Origin: Terriglobia bacterium
GTDB taxonomy: Bacteria; Acidobacteriota; Terriglobia; Terriglobales; Acidobacteriaceae
DNA: 64,000 nt
Assembly: GCA_032252755.1 (NCBI GenBank)
Contig: JAVUPY010000032.1
Location: 1 to 64,000 of the forward strand
Reading direction: 5' to 3'
Part shown: positions 26,243 to 36,043 of the stretch, piece by piece
How positions within the stretch are numbered: the first letter of the stretch is position 1
How the letters are laid out: every line of letters starts with the position of its first letter
Program-made: the position numbers and the translations under genes
The notes under the pieces: generated by a model
What the model saw: the letters and a program-made list of their open reading frames with translations, nothing else
What the model was told of the DNA's origin: nothing
Databases searched by the model: none

Positions 26243-27359
26243 TTTGCAGCGTGGCCGACGACGGGAGAATTTCTGTTATGACCTCAATGACACGGTCCTG
26301 CTGCGCGAGAGTAAGGTGAGGACCGATAGGAATGCTCAGGACCTCGGATGCGAGTTGCTCGGCAATTGGCAGGGCACCACGTTTGATGTCGTGTGCAGCA
26401 TAAGCTCCGGAGAGGTGCGGCGGAATCGGATAATGAATGAGGGTCTGAACTCCGCGACGCTCCAGTTCCTGGCGGAGCCAGTCCCGCCGGGGGTGACGAA
26501 CGACGAAGAGGTGCCACACCGGTTCGGAGCCCTCGACGACGCATGGAAGCTCAAGGCCCGGGATTCGATCGAGTGCCTGCTGATAGCGTGCTGCCAGTTG
26601 TCGACGACGGCTGTTCCATTTGTCGACCACTCCTAAACGAACTCGCAAGAGTGCTGCCTGTAACTCGTCGAGACGCGAATTCACGCCGCGAACCTCGTTG
26701 CAGTACTTTTCGCGCGAGCCGTAATTACGAAGGACTCGAACGGCGTCCGCAAGCCGATCGTCACTGGTGACTACCGCGCCACCATCGCCGTAGCACCCGA
26801 GATTCTTGCCTGGATAGAAGCTGAAGCCGGCGGCGTCACCCAACGAACCGACACGCCTTCCCTGCCATCGGCCTCCGTGGGCCTGCGCAGCGTCCTCGAT
26901 GACCGCCAGGCCATGTTTCCTGCCGATCTCGCAAATCATATCCATCTCGGCCGGTTGCCCGTAGAGGTGCACGGCGAGGATGGCTTTTGTCCGCTTGGTG
27001 ATGGCCGCTTCAATTCCCTGCGGATCGAGATTCGCGGTGTGGAGCCGTGGCTCGACCGGAACAGGTCTCGCGCCAGTCTCGCTTACCGCGAGCCAAGTCG
27101 CTATGTAGGTATTGGAAGGAACGATGACCTCGTCGCCTGGGCCGATTCGATATGCGCGCAGGATGAGGTGCAGGGCCTCGAGGCCATTGGCGACTCCGAT
27201 GCAGTGCTTCGCGCCGCAGTATGCCGCGAACTCCTGCTCAAAGGTTTGCACCTCGGCTCCCATGATGTAGCGGCCTGAGTTCATCACCCGGTGCCATGCG
27301 GCGTCGAGTTCGGTACGCAGTTCGCGATAGCTCGCCTGCAGATCAAGAAATGGGATCAC
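26199..27359 (-). CDS. fdtB: dTDP-3-oxo-6-deoxyhexose aminotransferase (DegT/DnrJ/EryC1 family, FdtB/QdtB-like)
   Basis: 386 residues, PLP-dependent sugar aminotransferase. The PLP lysine is Lys185 in [19 protein letters not shown]. Other family features are [63 protein letters not shown] and [12 protein letters not shown]. The GCYGDGGAV variant and the adjacent ketoisomerase gene point to C3 transamination (Fuc3N or Qui3N) rather than C4. The product would be dTDP-3-amino-3,6-dideoxyhexose, acetylated by the neighbouring GNAT protein. It overlaps fdtA by 4 nt. Confidence 0.85.
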   Translation of the reverse strand: MIPFLDLQASYRELRTELDAAWHRVMNSGRYIMGAEVQTFEQEFAAYCGAKHCIGVANGLEALHLILRAYRIGPGDEVIVPSNTYIATWLAVSETGARPVPVEPRLHTANLDPQGIEAAITKRTKAILAVHLYGQPAEMDMICEIGRKHGLAVIEDAAQAHGGRWQGRRVGSLGDAAGFSFYPGKNLGCYGDGGAVVTSDDRLADAVRVLRNYGSREKYCNEVRGVNSRLDELQAALLRVRLGVVDKWNSRRRQLAARYQQALDRIPGLELPCVVEGSEPVWHLFVVRHPRRDWLRQELERRGVQTLIHYPIPPHLSGAYAAHDIKRGALPIAEQLASEVLSIPIGPHLTLAQQDRVIEVITEILPSSATLQIAAGVDTGLLPETT

Positions 27360-27781
27360 ACGCTACCCTCCATCGTCAGCGCAGCAGAGCGAAATTCTTC
27401 GTAGACTCGGTAGTAGTCCCTCTCGTCGTAAAGGGCCGATGCCAGAACCATGCACACTGAGCCGGGATTGAAATCGACCTCGGCGGCCCAGATCATCGGC
27501 GGGACGTGTAAGCCTCGCCATGGGCGGTTCAGGGTTACGCGCCGACTCCGGCGACCATCGTCCAGGGTGACGCCGAAGCTGCCCGCGAGACAGATGAGGC
27601 ACTGGTGCAGCGCGCGATGCGCATGCGCTCCGCGATCGGCACCCGTTGGCACGTCATATAAGTAGAAGACGCGCTTGATGTCGAACGGCACGTGCCTGGA
27701 ACTCTCAATGAAAGTGAGGTTGCCGCGGGGGTCGGCAATCTTTGGCAGTTCGATTATTTGGCAATCGTCGATGGAGGCCAT
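27356..27781 (-). CDS. fdtA: dTDP-4-oxo-6-deoxy-glucose-3,4-ketoisomerase (FdtA/QdtA-like cupin)
   Basis: 141 residues, single-domain cupin (WxcM-like family). Features: [29 protein letters not shown], here split as PRGNLTFIE and [13 protein letters not shown], then [11 protein letters not shown] with the paired histidines of the active site, [10 protein letters not shown] and HVPPMIWA. These match FdtA/TylM3-type isomerases that turn the 4-keto sugar made by RmlB into a 3-keto sugar. FdtA gives the galacto (Fuc3N) and QdtA the gluco (Qui3N) product; I cannot separate them by eye. It overlaps the acetyltransferase stop by one base and fdtB by four. Confidence 0.85.
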   Translation of the reverse strand: MASIDDCQIIELPKIADPRGNLTFIESSRHVPFDIKRVFYLYDVPTGADRGAHAHRALHQCLICLAGSFGVTLDDGRRSRRVTLNRPWRGLHVPPMIWAAEVDFNPGSVCMVLASALYDERDYYRVYEEFRSAALTMEGSV

Positions 27782-28362
27782 TAGTCGAGATAGGGGTCTC
27801 CACCCCGATGTAACTGTCGCAATACTTCGCGATTGTCTTCCAGCGCTTTCGCCCAGCGTTCCAGATTCATGGAAAGCCCCAGTTCCGACATTTCGAGTCC
27901 GTCGAGTTTCGTGAAGCCGTCGTACCGAAGGTCATGCTGCCAACCGCTGCGCAGGTAAAATCCGAGAGCTGACTTATTCTCCGCAACGACGGTGCAATAG
28001 ACTTCCATGACCTGCAGCACTTCAAACGCAAACGAGAGGCAAAGGAACTCTGCCGCGATCGCGTAGACACGCCGGTCGTCCTTCGGCATGGCAATTCGTC
28101 CAAACTCGCACTTCGAGCCCGCGGCAATGTTGTAGAGCGATGCGGTGCCGGCAAAACAATCCTCGATCAGTATGACGAAATTCAATGAGTCGCGACGCAT
28201 CGACTCGCCTTTCAGCCAGCGTTCGTGCGCCTCGGGCGTCAGGTGATCGTGGTGAATGTAGCGGTTCACCTTGGGGTCATTGCGCAGCTTCACTATGTTC
28301 TCCGTGTAACGTGAGTCGGAGAGCACAAGGCAGCAGGCGTCCGTTCCGTACCGCAATGGCAT
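27781..28362 (-). CDS. GNAT-family N-acetyltransferase (PseH/WecD-like, sugar-amine acetylation)
   Basis: 193 residues from the ATG at 28362. A TTG at 28449, 4 nt after the rmlD stop with AAGGG upstream, would add 29 Ser-rich residues and cannot be excluded. The GNAT fold is visible: IVKLRNDPKVNRYIHHDHLT near the N-terminus, FVILIEDCFAGTASLYNI, then GRIAMPKDDRRVYAIAAEFL (acetyl-CoA loop region) and VVAENKSALGFYLRSGW, the typical A/B motif ending. The LRND motif is shared with PseH and WecD-type enzymes that acetylate nucleotide-linked amino sugars. Known FdtC/QdtC-type acetyltransferases can be of the hexapeptide-repeat class, so a GNAT here would be a substitute. Confidence 0.75.
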   Translation of the reverse strand: MPLRYGTDACCLVLSDSRYTENIVKLRNDPKVNRYIHHDHLTPEAHERWLKGESMRRDSLNFVILIEDCFAGTASLYNIAAGSKCEFGRIAMPKDDRRVYAIAAEFLCLSFAFEVLQVMEVYCTVVAENKSALGFYLRSGWQHDLRYDGFTKLDGLEMSELGLSMNLERWAKALEDNREVLRQLHRGGDPYLD

Positions 28363-28453
28363 GCGCCTGGTATTGACAGATTGAAGCCAGGTACGAGAGC
28401 TCGTGGAGTTCGTCGAGCAAGTCGATATCGAATTCAGGCTATTTTTCAATGTG

Positions 28454-29374
28454 TCACCCTTCTGTCATTCCCAGCACGCTTTGCTCCATGCAACTACGCC
28501 AGTGCGGCAACTCGATGGCAAATCGTGCGTTAAGCTTTTCTGTTGCCAGTACGGAGTAGGCTGGTCGTTTTGCTTTCGAAGGAAACTGGTCACTGCTAAT
28601 GGGCACGACACGTTCGACGCGGAGCCCATCGCGCAACGGTGTCGAGCGCGCGAACTCGACGATAGCCGAAGCGAAGTCATGCCAGGTTCCATGCCCCGCA
28701 CAAACGGCGTTATAGATGCCGGAGGCTTTTTTCGCCGCGGTGTAGAACCGCATCCTGCGGTAACGGGCGTCTTTCTGCAGTTTCTGCAGGACGCCCCGGG
28801 TTGCCTGGGCAAGAGCGGATGCCGAAGTCGGCACTCCTACCTGGTCGTTTACAACCGTCAGTTCTTTCTTTTCCTGGGCGCGCCGCAGGATCTTCTGCAG
28901 AAAGTTTTCGCCGCGTTCGCTGAACACCCAACTGGTACGGAAAATGAGGTAGGCTCCACCGACCTCCTCGATCGCTTCCTCGCCCAGCAACTTGGTCTCG
29001 CCATAGGTATTGAGCGGTGCGGTGGTATCGCGCTCGAGATAAGGCTCTCGCTTCTGACCGTCGAAGACGTAGTCCGTTGAGAAGTGGAACAACACGGCTT
29101 GCGCCCGCAGAGCCTCTTCGGCAATTATGCCCGGAGCGACTCCGTTGACGATCTTTGCGCGACGTGGCTCAGTTTCCGCACGGTCTACATTGGTATAAGC
29201 TGCCGCGTTGACGATCACGTCCGGCGTCATAGAACGCAGATAGCGTCGCAACTGTTTTGGGTTTTCGAGGTCGGCGCTCTCCCGGCCCACTGCTATTACA
29301 AGCCCGCAGCGCCCAAGTTCACGCTGTAGAGCACAACCAAGCTGGCCGTTTCTGCCAATCACGACGATTCTCAT
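28454..29374 (-). CDS. rfbD: dTDP-4-dehydrorhamnose reductase
   Basis: 306 residues, short-chain dehydrogenase (RmlD family), the last step to dTDP-L-rhamnose. N-terminal NAD(P)-binding GRNGQLGCALQREL, then VIVNAAAYTNVDRAE, FHFSTDYVFDGQ, the catalytic YGETK and RTSWVFSERG. All are diagnostic of RmlD and the length is normal. It needs the product of RmlC (3,5-epimerase), which is not in this operon or elsewhere in the window. It lies 42 nt downstream of rfbA. Confidence 0.92.
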   Translation of the reverse strand: MRIVVIGRNGQLGCALQRELGRCGLVIAVGRESADLENPKQLRRYLRSMTPDVIVNAAAYTNVDRAETEPRRAKIVNGVAPGIIAEEALRAQAVLFHFSTDYVFDGQKREPYLERDTTAPLNTYGETKLLGEEAIEEVGGAYLIFRTSWVFSERGENFLQKILRRAQEKKELTVVNDQVGVPTSASALAQATRGVLQKLQKDARYRRMRFYTAAKKASGIYNAVCAGHGTWHDFASAIVEFARSTPLRDGLRVERVVPISSDQFPSKAKRPAYSVLATEKLNARFAIELPHWRSCMEQSVLGMTEG

Positions 29375-29416
29375 TTTCGTATCCGTAGGTACAAGGAAAT
29401 CCGGAGGAGTGGAAGA

Positions 29417-30310
29417 TTACGAGCCGCGCACCTCGGAGAAACGGGCCTCGCGGACCAGGTCCATCAGGTACTCTCCATACCCATTTTTCACCATCGGATC
29501 AGCAAGCCTTTGCAACTGTTCGGCATCGATGTATCCGTTGCGGAATGCGATCTCCTCCGGGCAGGAGATTTTGAGGCCCTGGCGGCGTTCGACTGTCTGT
29601 ATGAAATTTGTCGCATCACAAAGCGAATCATGTGTCCCGGTATCGAGCCATGCCATGCCTCGCCCGAGCCGTTCTACGACAAGTTTTCCTGCGTTGAGGT
29701 AGTGCCGATTTACATCGGTAATCTCCAATTCGCCCCGCGCCGATGGCCTCAGGTTCGCCGCGATTTCGACGATCTCATGGTCATAGAAGTACAATCCCGT
29801 GACTGCATAGCGAGAGCGAGGGCGCGCCGGTTTCTCCTCCAGACTGATTACCCGTCCCTGCGAGTCGAACTCGACGACGCCGTAACGTTGCGGATCGACC
29901 ACCGGATACGCAAAGACGGTGGCGCCTGATTCGCGGGCCACCGCACGTCGTAGCAAAAGAGTTAATTCGCCACCAAAGAAAATGTTGTCGCCCAAAACGA
30001 GGGCGCAGGCGTCTGTGCCTATGAACTCGCGTCCAAGCACAAATGCCTGCGCCAGTCCGTCCGGGGAGGGCTGGACTGCGTATTGAAAACTGAGACCCCA
30101 CTGCGAGCCGTCGCCCAGCAGTTCGGCGAAGCGGGGTGTGTCCTGAGGAGTCGAGATGATAAGGATGTCGCGAATGCCCGCCAGCATAAGCGTGCTCAGC
30201 GGGTAATAGATCATGGGCTTGTCGTAGACCGGGAGCAACTGCTTAGAGACTGCCTGGGTGACCGGATAGAGGCGGGTTCCCGCGCCGCCGGCCAGGATTA
30301 TGCCTCGCAT
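29417..30310 (-). CDS. rfbA: Glucose-1-phosphate thymidylyltransferase
   Basis: 297 residues. Forms dTDP-glucose from dTTP and glucose-1-phosphate. The N-terminus [18 protein letters not shown] carries the nucleotide-binding G-x-G-T-R-L motif, followed by [48 protein letters not shown] and the C-terminal LDTGTHDSL. It is the canonical RmlA length. The start overlaps the end of rfbB by 13 nt. It feeds both the rhamnose and the 3-amino-sugar branches. Confidence 0.95.
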   Translation of the reverse strand: MRGIILAGGAGTRLYPVTQAVSKQLLPVYDKPMIYYPLSTLMLAGIRDILIISTPQDTPRFAELLGDGSQWGLSFQYAVQPSPDGLAQAFVLGREFIGTDACALVLGDNIFFGGELTLLLRRAVARESGATVFAYPVVDPQRYGVVEFDSQGRVISLEEKPARPRSRYAVTGLYFYDHEIVEIAANLRPSARGELEITDVNRHYLNAGKLVVERLGRGMAWLDTGTHDSLCDATNFIQTVERRQGLKISCPEEIAFRNGYIDAEQLQRLADPMVKNGYGEYLMDLVREARFSEVRGS

Positions 30311-31380
30311 GAGGTCTCCCGGTGTTCATAGTTGAGCGCGACCCATTGCTGGTATGCGCCGCTCCGAATCTCCTGCACCCACGCCTCGTGATCGAGATAC
30401 CACTCCACAGTCTTTCGAAGTCCCGACTCGAAGGTCTCCGACGCCTCCCAGCCCAGTTCCTCTTTGATCTTGTTCGCTCCAATCGCGTAACGGCGGTCGT
30501 GTCCAGGGCGATCTTTTACAAACTCGATCAATTCTTTGTGTGGCATCCGCGCCGGCCGGAATTCATCGAGCAGCTCGCAGATGGAGTGCACCACGTCAAG
30601 ATTGTTGCGCTCGTTTCCACCGCCGATGTTGTATGTCTCGCCGGGTGTTCCCTTTTTCAGAACAGTGCGAATGGCGGCGCAATGATCTCGAACGTACAGC
30701 CAGTCGCGCACATTCTGTCCATCGCCGTAAATGGGGAGCGCTTCGGAGCGAAGGCCGTTCATGATGATGAGAGGGATCAGCTTCTCCGGAAACTGATACG
30801 GTCCGTAATTGTTAGAACAGTTCGTGGTGAGCGTCGGGAGGCCGTAAGTGTGGTGATATGCGCGAACCAGGTGATCAGCCGCGGCCTTCGACGCCGAATA
30901 TGGACTGTTTGGCGCATATGGTGACAGTTCCACGAACGGATCATCCTCGGGGCCTAGTGATCCGTACACCTCGTCTGTAGATACATGGAGGAACCGGAAA
31001 GCCCGTTTCTCGGGCTGGTCCAAGGTGAGCCACCAATTCTTGGTTTCATCCAGCAGCCGAAACGTGCCCTCGACATTGGTCCGTATGAACTCACCCGGCC
31101 CAAGAATGGAGCGGTCGACATGGCTTTCTGCCGCAAAGTGCACCACCGCCCTCGGTTCGTAGAGCGACAGGACCTGGCTGAGGATTGCGCGGTCGCCAAT
31201 GTCGCCGAGCACGAAGGTATGCCGCCGGTCGTTGCGAAGCGCCTGCAGGTTACGGAGATTTCCGGCGTAGGTGAGCTTGTCGAGATTGATTACGGGCGAG
31301 CCTTCGTGGCGCATCCACTCCAGTACGAAGTTGGAGCCGATGAACCCAGCACCGCCGGTTACAAGAATGGTATCGCTCAT
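30298..31380 (-). CDS. rfbB: dTDP-glucose 4,6-dehydratase
   Basis: 360 residues, extended short-chain dehydrogenase. NAD-binding [10 protein letters not shown] near the N-terminus, AESHVDRSI, the catalytic region [10 protein letters not shown], and [20 protein letters not shown] with Tyr-x3-Lys. These match RmlB, which makes dTDP-4-keto-6-deoxyglucose, the branch point for RmlD-type and FdtA/FdtB-type products. It begins the sugar-nucleotide part of the operon 52 nt after wzz, the largest gap within the operon. Confidence 0.95.
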   Translation of the reverse strand: MSDTILVTGGAGFIGSNFVLEWMRHEGSPVINLDKLTYAGNLRNLQALRNDRRHTFVLGDIGDRAILSQVLSLYEPRAVVHFAAESHVDRSILGPGEFIRTNVEGTFRLLDETKNWWLTLDQPEKRAFRFLHVSTDEVYGSLGPEDDPFVELSPYAPNSPYSASKAAADHLVRAYHHTYGLPTLTTNCSNNYGPYQFPEKLIPLIIMNGLRSEALPIYGDGQNVRDWLYVRDHCAAIRTVLKKGTPGETYNIGGGNERNNLDVVHSICELLDEFRPARMPHKELIEFVKDRPGHDRRYAIGANKIKEELGWEASETFESGLRKTVEWYLDHEAWVQEIRSGAYQQWVALNYEHRETSCEA

Positions 31381-31432
31381 TGATCCCTGATCAGGAAGTA
31401 AGTGGGGTATTTTGCGAACAACGGTTCACGAT

Positions 31433-32641
31433 TTACCGTCGCAACCGCCAGCTATTTTGGAGTTCCTCGAGTTTGCCGGAGCGTACGGGATCGTTGAAAG
31501 CGCGTTTGCGTGAATCCTGCAATACTGTTCCGAGGACTGCACAAAATCCAAAGAAAACGATGCTTGCGGCGACGATCAACAGTCGCGGCGGCCTGGATGG
31601 CTTTTCCGGCGGCGCCGCGGAATCGACAACCTGGAACACGGTTCCTTCTCTGGCTTCATCGAGGCGAGCGGACTCGTATTGGGCTGATAACAACTCGAAG
31701 AGCGTCTGCTGATATTTCACTTCGCGCCACTTGCTCGCGTACTCCACCGCTCCGGCGCTTAGCTTTCCCGTACTGCCGCTCTCTCCGTCGCCTGCGCCCC
31801 GCTCCAGTTTTGCCAGTTGCACGCGGAGCGCCGCCGCCTGTTCCTCCGCAAAGCGCAAATCCGGATTGCCTTTGGCGGCGAAGGCGCGCATCGACTGCGC
31901 TTCAGCTTCCTTTGCCGCCAACTGGCCGCGTACGATGCCAATCTGCTCGAGTAGTACCTTGGCGTTCGCTTCGATGTCTATTACGCCGGTACGTCGCTGC
32001 GTTTCTGCCAGGGCCACCTCCGCCGCGTCAAGGTCTTGTCTGCATTTGCGGATCTGCTGCTCAAAGAACAGCCGCCGCTGTCCGGCCTCTGTCAGCGCAA
32101 GTTCCTGGCTCAACCGCTGTAGTTCTTCGACGTAACCATTCGCGAGCGCTGCCGCGCGTTTCGGATCACGATCGTCAACGGTGATGTTGATAAGCCCGTC
32201 TTTACCAGAACTGATGTCACTGAGTTTAGCGAGCCTGGTACGGGCATCGACCAAGCGACGTTTCTTGTAGACCTGTTGTAGTTGGAATCTCTGGATCAGT
32301 GCATTGGCGACGGTATCGCTCTTCAGGAGGCCGACGTACAGGTCGTTCTGATTCTTGATTCCGAGGTCCCGAGGACTGATCCCGGCCAGCGCCGTCAATT
32401 GTCCGGCGAGCAGGTTGGCGCTTTGCTGGTTCGACTGCGGCGGAAGCAGCGTCGTCTTCCCCTTGTAGTACCGCGGCAGAAGCAAAACCAGCAGCACGGA
32501 CAAGACCGCCGCTCCACCGACAATCCAGGCTATGCGCTTTCTCGCGCGCGTCAGGACGAGGAGGACGTCGAGGAAGTCCACGGCTCCGCTCAGTTCGAGC
32601 GGTTCAAGCCGTTCTTCGGATTTTTCCAGTGTATCTTGCAT
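31433..32641 (-). CDS. wzz: Wzz-type chain-length determinant/polysaccharide co-polymerase
   Basis: 402 residues from the ATG at 32641, overlapping the wza stop (TGATG). Two membrane helices flank a periplasmic region: WIVGGAAVLSVLLVLLLP near residues 37-55 and LLIVAASIVFFGFCAVLG near 355-372. Long coiled-coil segments lie between them (RLFFEQQIRKCRQDLDAAEV; EQIGIVRGQLAAKEAEAQSM). The proline-rich segment PPEKPSRPPR before the second helix is typical of PCP proteins. There is no C-terminal Walker motif, so it is not a fused BY-kinase. It likely sets polymer length with Wzy and Wza. Confidence 0.85.
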   Translation of the reverse strand: MQDTLEKSEERLEPLELSGAVDFLDVLLVLTRARKRIAWIVGGAAVLSVLLVLLLPRYYKGKTTLLPPQSNQQSANLLAGQLTALAGISPRDLGIKNQNDLYVGLLKSDTVANALIQRFQLQQVYKKRRLVDARTRLAKLSDISSGKDGLINITVDDRDPKRAAALANGYVEELQRLSQELALTEAGQRRLFFEQQIRKCRQDLDAAEVALAETQRRTGVIDIEANAKVLLEQIGIVRGQLAAKEAEAQSMRAFAAKGNPDLRFAEEQAAALRVQLAKLERGAGDGESGSTGKLSAGAVEYASKWREVKYQQTLFELLSAQYESARLDEAREGTVFQVVDSAAPPEKPSRPPRLLIVAASIVFFGFCAVLGTVLQDSRKRAFNDPVRSGKLEELQNSWRLRR

Positions 32642-35037
32642 CATTGATTCAGGACATGAACAGCTGCGACGCCTAGTGCAAATTGCGAAATGACTTGGCT
32701 CCAATCCTTCAAGTTACGCATGAAGTTCGCGCGTTCCAGGCGGAGAGGGAGAACGATGGTGTCCCCCGGCAGAACACCGGAGAAGCCGCTCTTGCGTCCC
32801 ATCCAGCCCTCGCGCGAAACCAGCGATCCGTCGGCGCGAATGATGAATGTCTTCTTCTCGTCCGCGTCCCGGGTTCCGCCGCCGGCGCGCTGAAGGTACG
32901 ACTTAACCGATTGATGCTGCGCGAACAGAAACGCGTTCTCGTTGTAAACGGCTCCCATTACATTGACGGTCGCTGGTTGCCGCGGAATGAACAACCTGTC
33001 CCCGTCTTCGAGCTCCACATTTGGAAAATCATCGATGGAATGGGCGTCCGGGTTCAGGCCCAATACGATGCGGCCCGTCGGCTGGATCTTTCTGAGTTCT
33101 GCGACCATTCGCTTCTGCCGTTCTGTCTCCAGCGCACGTTCTTCGGCGTCCTGCTTGTCCTGCCCCGGATCGGCGGCATGACGTGAGAGTTCCTGATCGA
33201 GTTGGTCCAGATATTTCTCGTAGCGCTCTGTCTGCTCCTCTTTCACCGATTCGCGGTCAAACTGCGCCGCAAACAAATAAGCCTCCGCCGTTGGACCACC
33301 GGCACGTCGCAACAGATCGCGGAGGGTCTCGCCGGGATTGACGCGATACACACCCGCGGCATTGACCTCACCTTCAATGCGGACGTAGCGGCTCTGGCGG
33401 TTTGCCGGAACCGCGATGTCGGCCTGCGAAAAAATCGTAATGACGTCCCCGGGCTGCAATTCGAGGTTATCCGCCGCGTCGCCGTTCAACGCGCGGGCCA
33501 GGTTGAAGGGCAACAGTTCGGTGGAGAGGTCCGGCTTCATGCGCTGCACCAGCGCATAAGCCCAGTTGATATCGGCTCCGTTCCTCTGAACTTCATTCCG
33601 AAGTTGCGTTTCGTCGGTCGGCTTCTGCGGAGAATCCTGGGAAGAGGTATTGTCCGGCGAATCTCCGGCGCGTGCGTAGGAGCGGGAAGAAGAAGTATCG
33701 ATAGTGTTTACCGAATCGTTCGTCGATTGTGATTGCGATTGCGTTTCATCCAAGGGTTCAACGCGAGCAACGAGCCTGTTCTGACGCTGCCAGTAATCGC
33801 GAGTGACAAGGAACTCGCGGGAAGGAATGATGTCACGGATACGCATTCCACTCTTGAACGCGTATCGTCCAGGATTGGCGACATTACCGCGCAGGGTGAT
33901 TGTGTCGTCGAACTTCGGAGATACCGAATCGATCCGAATGACATCGCCGTTATTAATGGTCTGTCGCAGACCCTGGTCGTCCAGGCCACATTCGAGGACG
34001 CGCCTGGATTCCCTTCCCTCAATTCTTTCGATGACGACGCGCCTGGTTGACGCCGTGGGCGCAAGACCGCCGGCCAGATTGACCACATCGCCTAGCGTAG
34101 ATCCTCCGCGGAGTTCGTAAATGCCAGGTACCTGCACACTGCCGTCAACGGCGACAACGTGGGCGACGGGAGGAACGTAAACGACGTCTCCCGGCAGAAG
34201 CGGAACATCTTTGGATTTATCGCCGTGAAGCAAGTCGTAGAGATCGAATTCGACTACTATTTTTGCTCCGCGCCGGAGTTGAATGTGCCGCATCGAGCCT
34301 CTTGCGGTCGGGCCACCGGCATCGAACACGGCGTTGACCAGCGTGCTCAATGAACTTACGGTGTACGATCCGGGACGTTTGACATTCCCGACAACGAACA
34401 CCTGGATACTGCGAAGCTGCCCAAGCGTCACGGTCATGTCGAAACCACGAAATACTCGTTCCATGGAAGTCCGAACATAACCCGGCAGCTGCTCATAGCG
34501 AAGGCCCGCGACGGTCAAGGAACCGACCTTCGGAATTTGGACCTGCCCATTGCGATCGACAACCAATTGGAGATCAACGTCGACGGCACCCCATGCACGC
34601 AATAAAAGTTCGTCGCCGGGTCCGATGACGTAGTCGGCCGTGACTGGAATCTGATCTACCGGTGCAAATGTAGACGGCACATCGACGAAGAGTTCGTGGC
34701 CGAAAACTGGCAGTTCGTGTCCGAGGGATTCCTGGACGAACTTTTGGAATTCCGTTTGAGTTTCGGGCTCAGGTTCGGCAGGCCGGGTCTCTTCCGGCCA
34801 TTGCCGCTCCGGCGATCGCTTGTCCGACCATTGCTTTTCGTTTTGCAGCCTGTCTGTGTCGCGTGTCCGCGATGGCAAAGAGGGATTCCTGCGCAGGTCT
34901 CTCGTCTCGCGGTTGTCGATCTCAGGACGAGTAACCGCAGGCTGCGGAGTTGGCGGTACCGTCCGTTGATCATTGGCGGACTGTGCCAGCGCTCCCAGCG
35001 AGACGAGCGCGCTTAATATCAAAAGCCAGATTCTCAT
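32641..35037 (-). CDS. wza: Outer-membrane polysaccharide export protein (Wza-like, multiple SLBB domains)
   Basis: 798 residues, about twice the length of E. coli Wza. Signal peptide 1-18 (cleavage after ALAQ, no lipobox cysteine), then a charged Arg/Pro linker (20-95). The polysaccharide-export domain is at about 130-215 (ADYVIGPGDELLLRAWG, QVQIPKVGSLTVAGL). Several SLBB beta-grasp repeats follow (VFVVGNVKRPGSYTV, VDGSVQVPGIYELRGG, LRGNVANPGRYAF, IEGEVNAAGVYRV, VMGAVYNENAF), with an acidic/basic coil near 650. The long multi-SLBB form is common in Acidobacteria and Bacteroidetes. It starts 21 nt after the UpxY stop. Confidence 0.9.
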   Translation of the reverse strand: MRIWLLILSALVSLGALAQSANDQRTVPPTPQPAVTRPEIDNRETRDLRRNPSLPSRTRDTDRLQNEKQWSDKRSPERQWPEETRPAEPEPETQTEFQKFVQESLGHELPVFGHELFVDVPSTFAPVDQIPVTADYVIGPGDELLLRAWGAVDVDLQLVVDRNGQVQIPKVGSLTVAGLRYEQLPGYVRTSMERVFRGFDMTVTLGQLRSIQVFVVGNVKRPGSYTVSSLSTLVNAVFDAGGPTARGSMRHIQLRRGAKIVVEFDLYDLLHGDKSKDVPLLPGDVVYVPPVAHVVAVDGSVQVPGIYELRGGSTLGDVVNLAGGLAPTASTRRVVIERIEGRESRRVLECGLDDQGLRQTINNGDVIRIDSVSPKFDDTITLRGNVANPGRYAFKSGMRIRDIIPSREFLVTRDYWQRQNRLVARVEPLDETQSQSQSTNDSVNTIDTSSSRSYARAGDSPDNTSSQDSPQKPTDETQLRNEVQRNGADINWAYALVQRMKPDLSTELLPFNLARALNGDAADNLELQPGDVITIFSQADIAVPANRQSRYVRIEGEVNAAGVYRVNPGETLRDLLRRAGGPTAEAYLFAAQFDRESVKEEQTERYEKYLDQLDQELSRHAADPGQDKQDAEERALETERQKRMVAELRKIQPTGRIVLGLNPDAHSIDDFPNVELEDGDRLFIPRQPATVNVMGAVYNENAFLFAQHQSVKSYLQRAGGGTRDADEKKTFIIRADGSLVSREGWMGRKSGFSGVLPGDTIVLPLRLERANFMRNLKDWSQVISQFALGVAAVHVLNQ

Positions 35038-35058
35038 GAGAAAAATCGGTGGTGCACG

Positions 35059-35613
35059 TCAGATTATTTCGAGGTCGCAGAGATCTATCTCGACGGCGAC
35101 GGATTGCTGAATCAAGTCCATAGAAAGGATGACGCGGAACTTTTCGCGGTAGCGTTCGAGGATCCCGGTGGCTCCGGACAAAGGTCCGGATTTAACACGT
35201 ACCGTTTGTCCGAGCTTCAGAAAGGGATGTGGTTCGGCCCGCAGCGTCGCGAGGCCCTGTCTCAGGCGCTCAATATCGAGATCGTCTAGCGCAACCGGCA
35301 GACCGCCAAAGCCGACCAGGCGTGACACGCCGGGCAGAACCTGGACACGCAAGCGCTCCAGCAGAGGAATCCGAACGAACAGATAGCCGGGGAAAAGCGG
35401 GAGTGTGATCGTCTTGCGGCGATCTTTCCAGCGGTGTACCTCATCGTACAGCGGGAGAAAACATTCGATAGCACGACCAGCCAGTTGCGCCGCGACCTGC
35501 TTCTCGTGGCGGGCCATGGTACATGCGACGTACCATCTGGGAACGAACCCGTCCGCGGCTTCATCCGCGGCACTTGAGCCGGCAAGGGTCTGCCGCTCAC
35601 GGTACTGCAGCAT
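35059..35613 (-). CDS. UpxY-family NusG-like processive antiterminator
   Basis: 184 residues from the ATG at 35613, which has GGAGGAG 6 nt upstream; an in-frame extension to 35646 is unsupported. The NusG N-terminal domain is at about 25-120 (RWYVACTMARHEKQVAAQLAGR, CFLPLYDEVHRWKDRRKTITLPLF in part, FPGYLFVRI). The C-terminal KOW domain is at about 130-184 (LGQTVRVKSGPLSGATGILERYREKF). UpxY/RfaH/LoaP proteins bind paused RNA polymerase and prevent early termination in long polysaccharide operons. Being the first of 15 genes fits this exactly. The leader upstream would hold its recruitment signal. Confidence 0.88.
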   Translation of the reverse strand: MLQYRERQTLAGSSAADEAADGFVPRWYVACTMARHEKQVAAQLAGRAIECFLPLYDEVHRWKDRRKTITLPLFPGYLFVRIPLLERLRVQVLPGVSRLVGFGGLPVALDDLDIERLRQGLATLRAEPHPFLKLGQTVRVKSGPLSGATGILERYREKFRVILSMDLIQQSVAVEIDLCDLEII

Positions 35614-36043
35614 TGCACTCCTCCGACGATAGCTTCGCCCTGTCACTCACAACTGCCGAGTAACTTGGCTTCCATTTGCGATTTCCAGGTTGCTATCGCG
35701 CTTCGGGGAGCGCGTCTCTGCCGAGGTAGAATCCTGGTCCGCACTTCACAGTGTCGAACAGAACACCTGGGCAGAACCCGATGTGTCTGGGACAACTGTA
35801 GTTTGTGCCTGAAGTTCTCAAGACGCCGTGATGCAGGTCACTTTAGTGTGGTATTTGGCACACGTTTCGATGAACTTATCGTTCCCGCCTTGGAACAGAG
35901 TTTCGAAACGGCAGTAACAAGCGGTACTCCTGATCGTGTTTCCTTCTTAGACTTGATGACGGTCAGATGTGTTGTCGGATGCGAATAGCCGTCGATGGCA
36001 ATTTCATGGACACGCATTCCAGGCCGCACAAGGTTCCCAACGC
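35614..36043. promoter_or_regulatory. 430-bp divergent control region of the polysaccharide operon and surface protein
   Basis: No gene is visible. On the minus strand the leader contains a short hairpin: CGCGCT (35697-35702) pairs with AGCGCG (35709-35714) over a six-base loop, about 85 nt before the upxY start. I find no clear ops/JUMPStart sequence. A TGGCAC element near 35859 lacks a proper -12 half. Promoters for both directions must lie here, but I cannot place them with confidence. Confidence 0.4.

Noticed and set aside
35856-35875. Sigma-54-like TGGCAC element upstream of the surface-protein gene
   Set aside because: The -12 half is TTCGA rather than TTGC(A/T), and the GC dinucleotide is missing.
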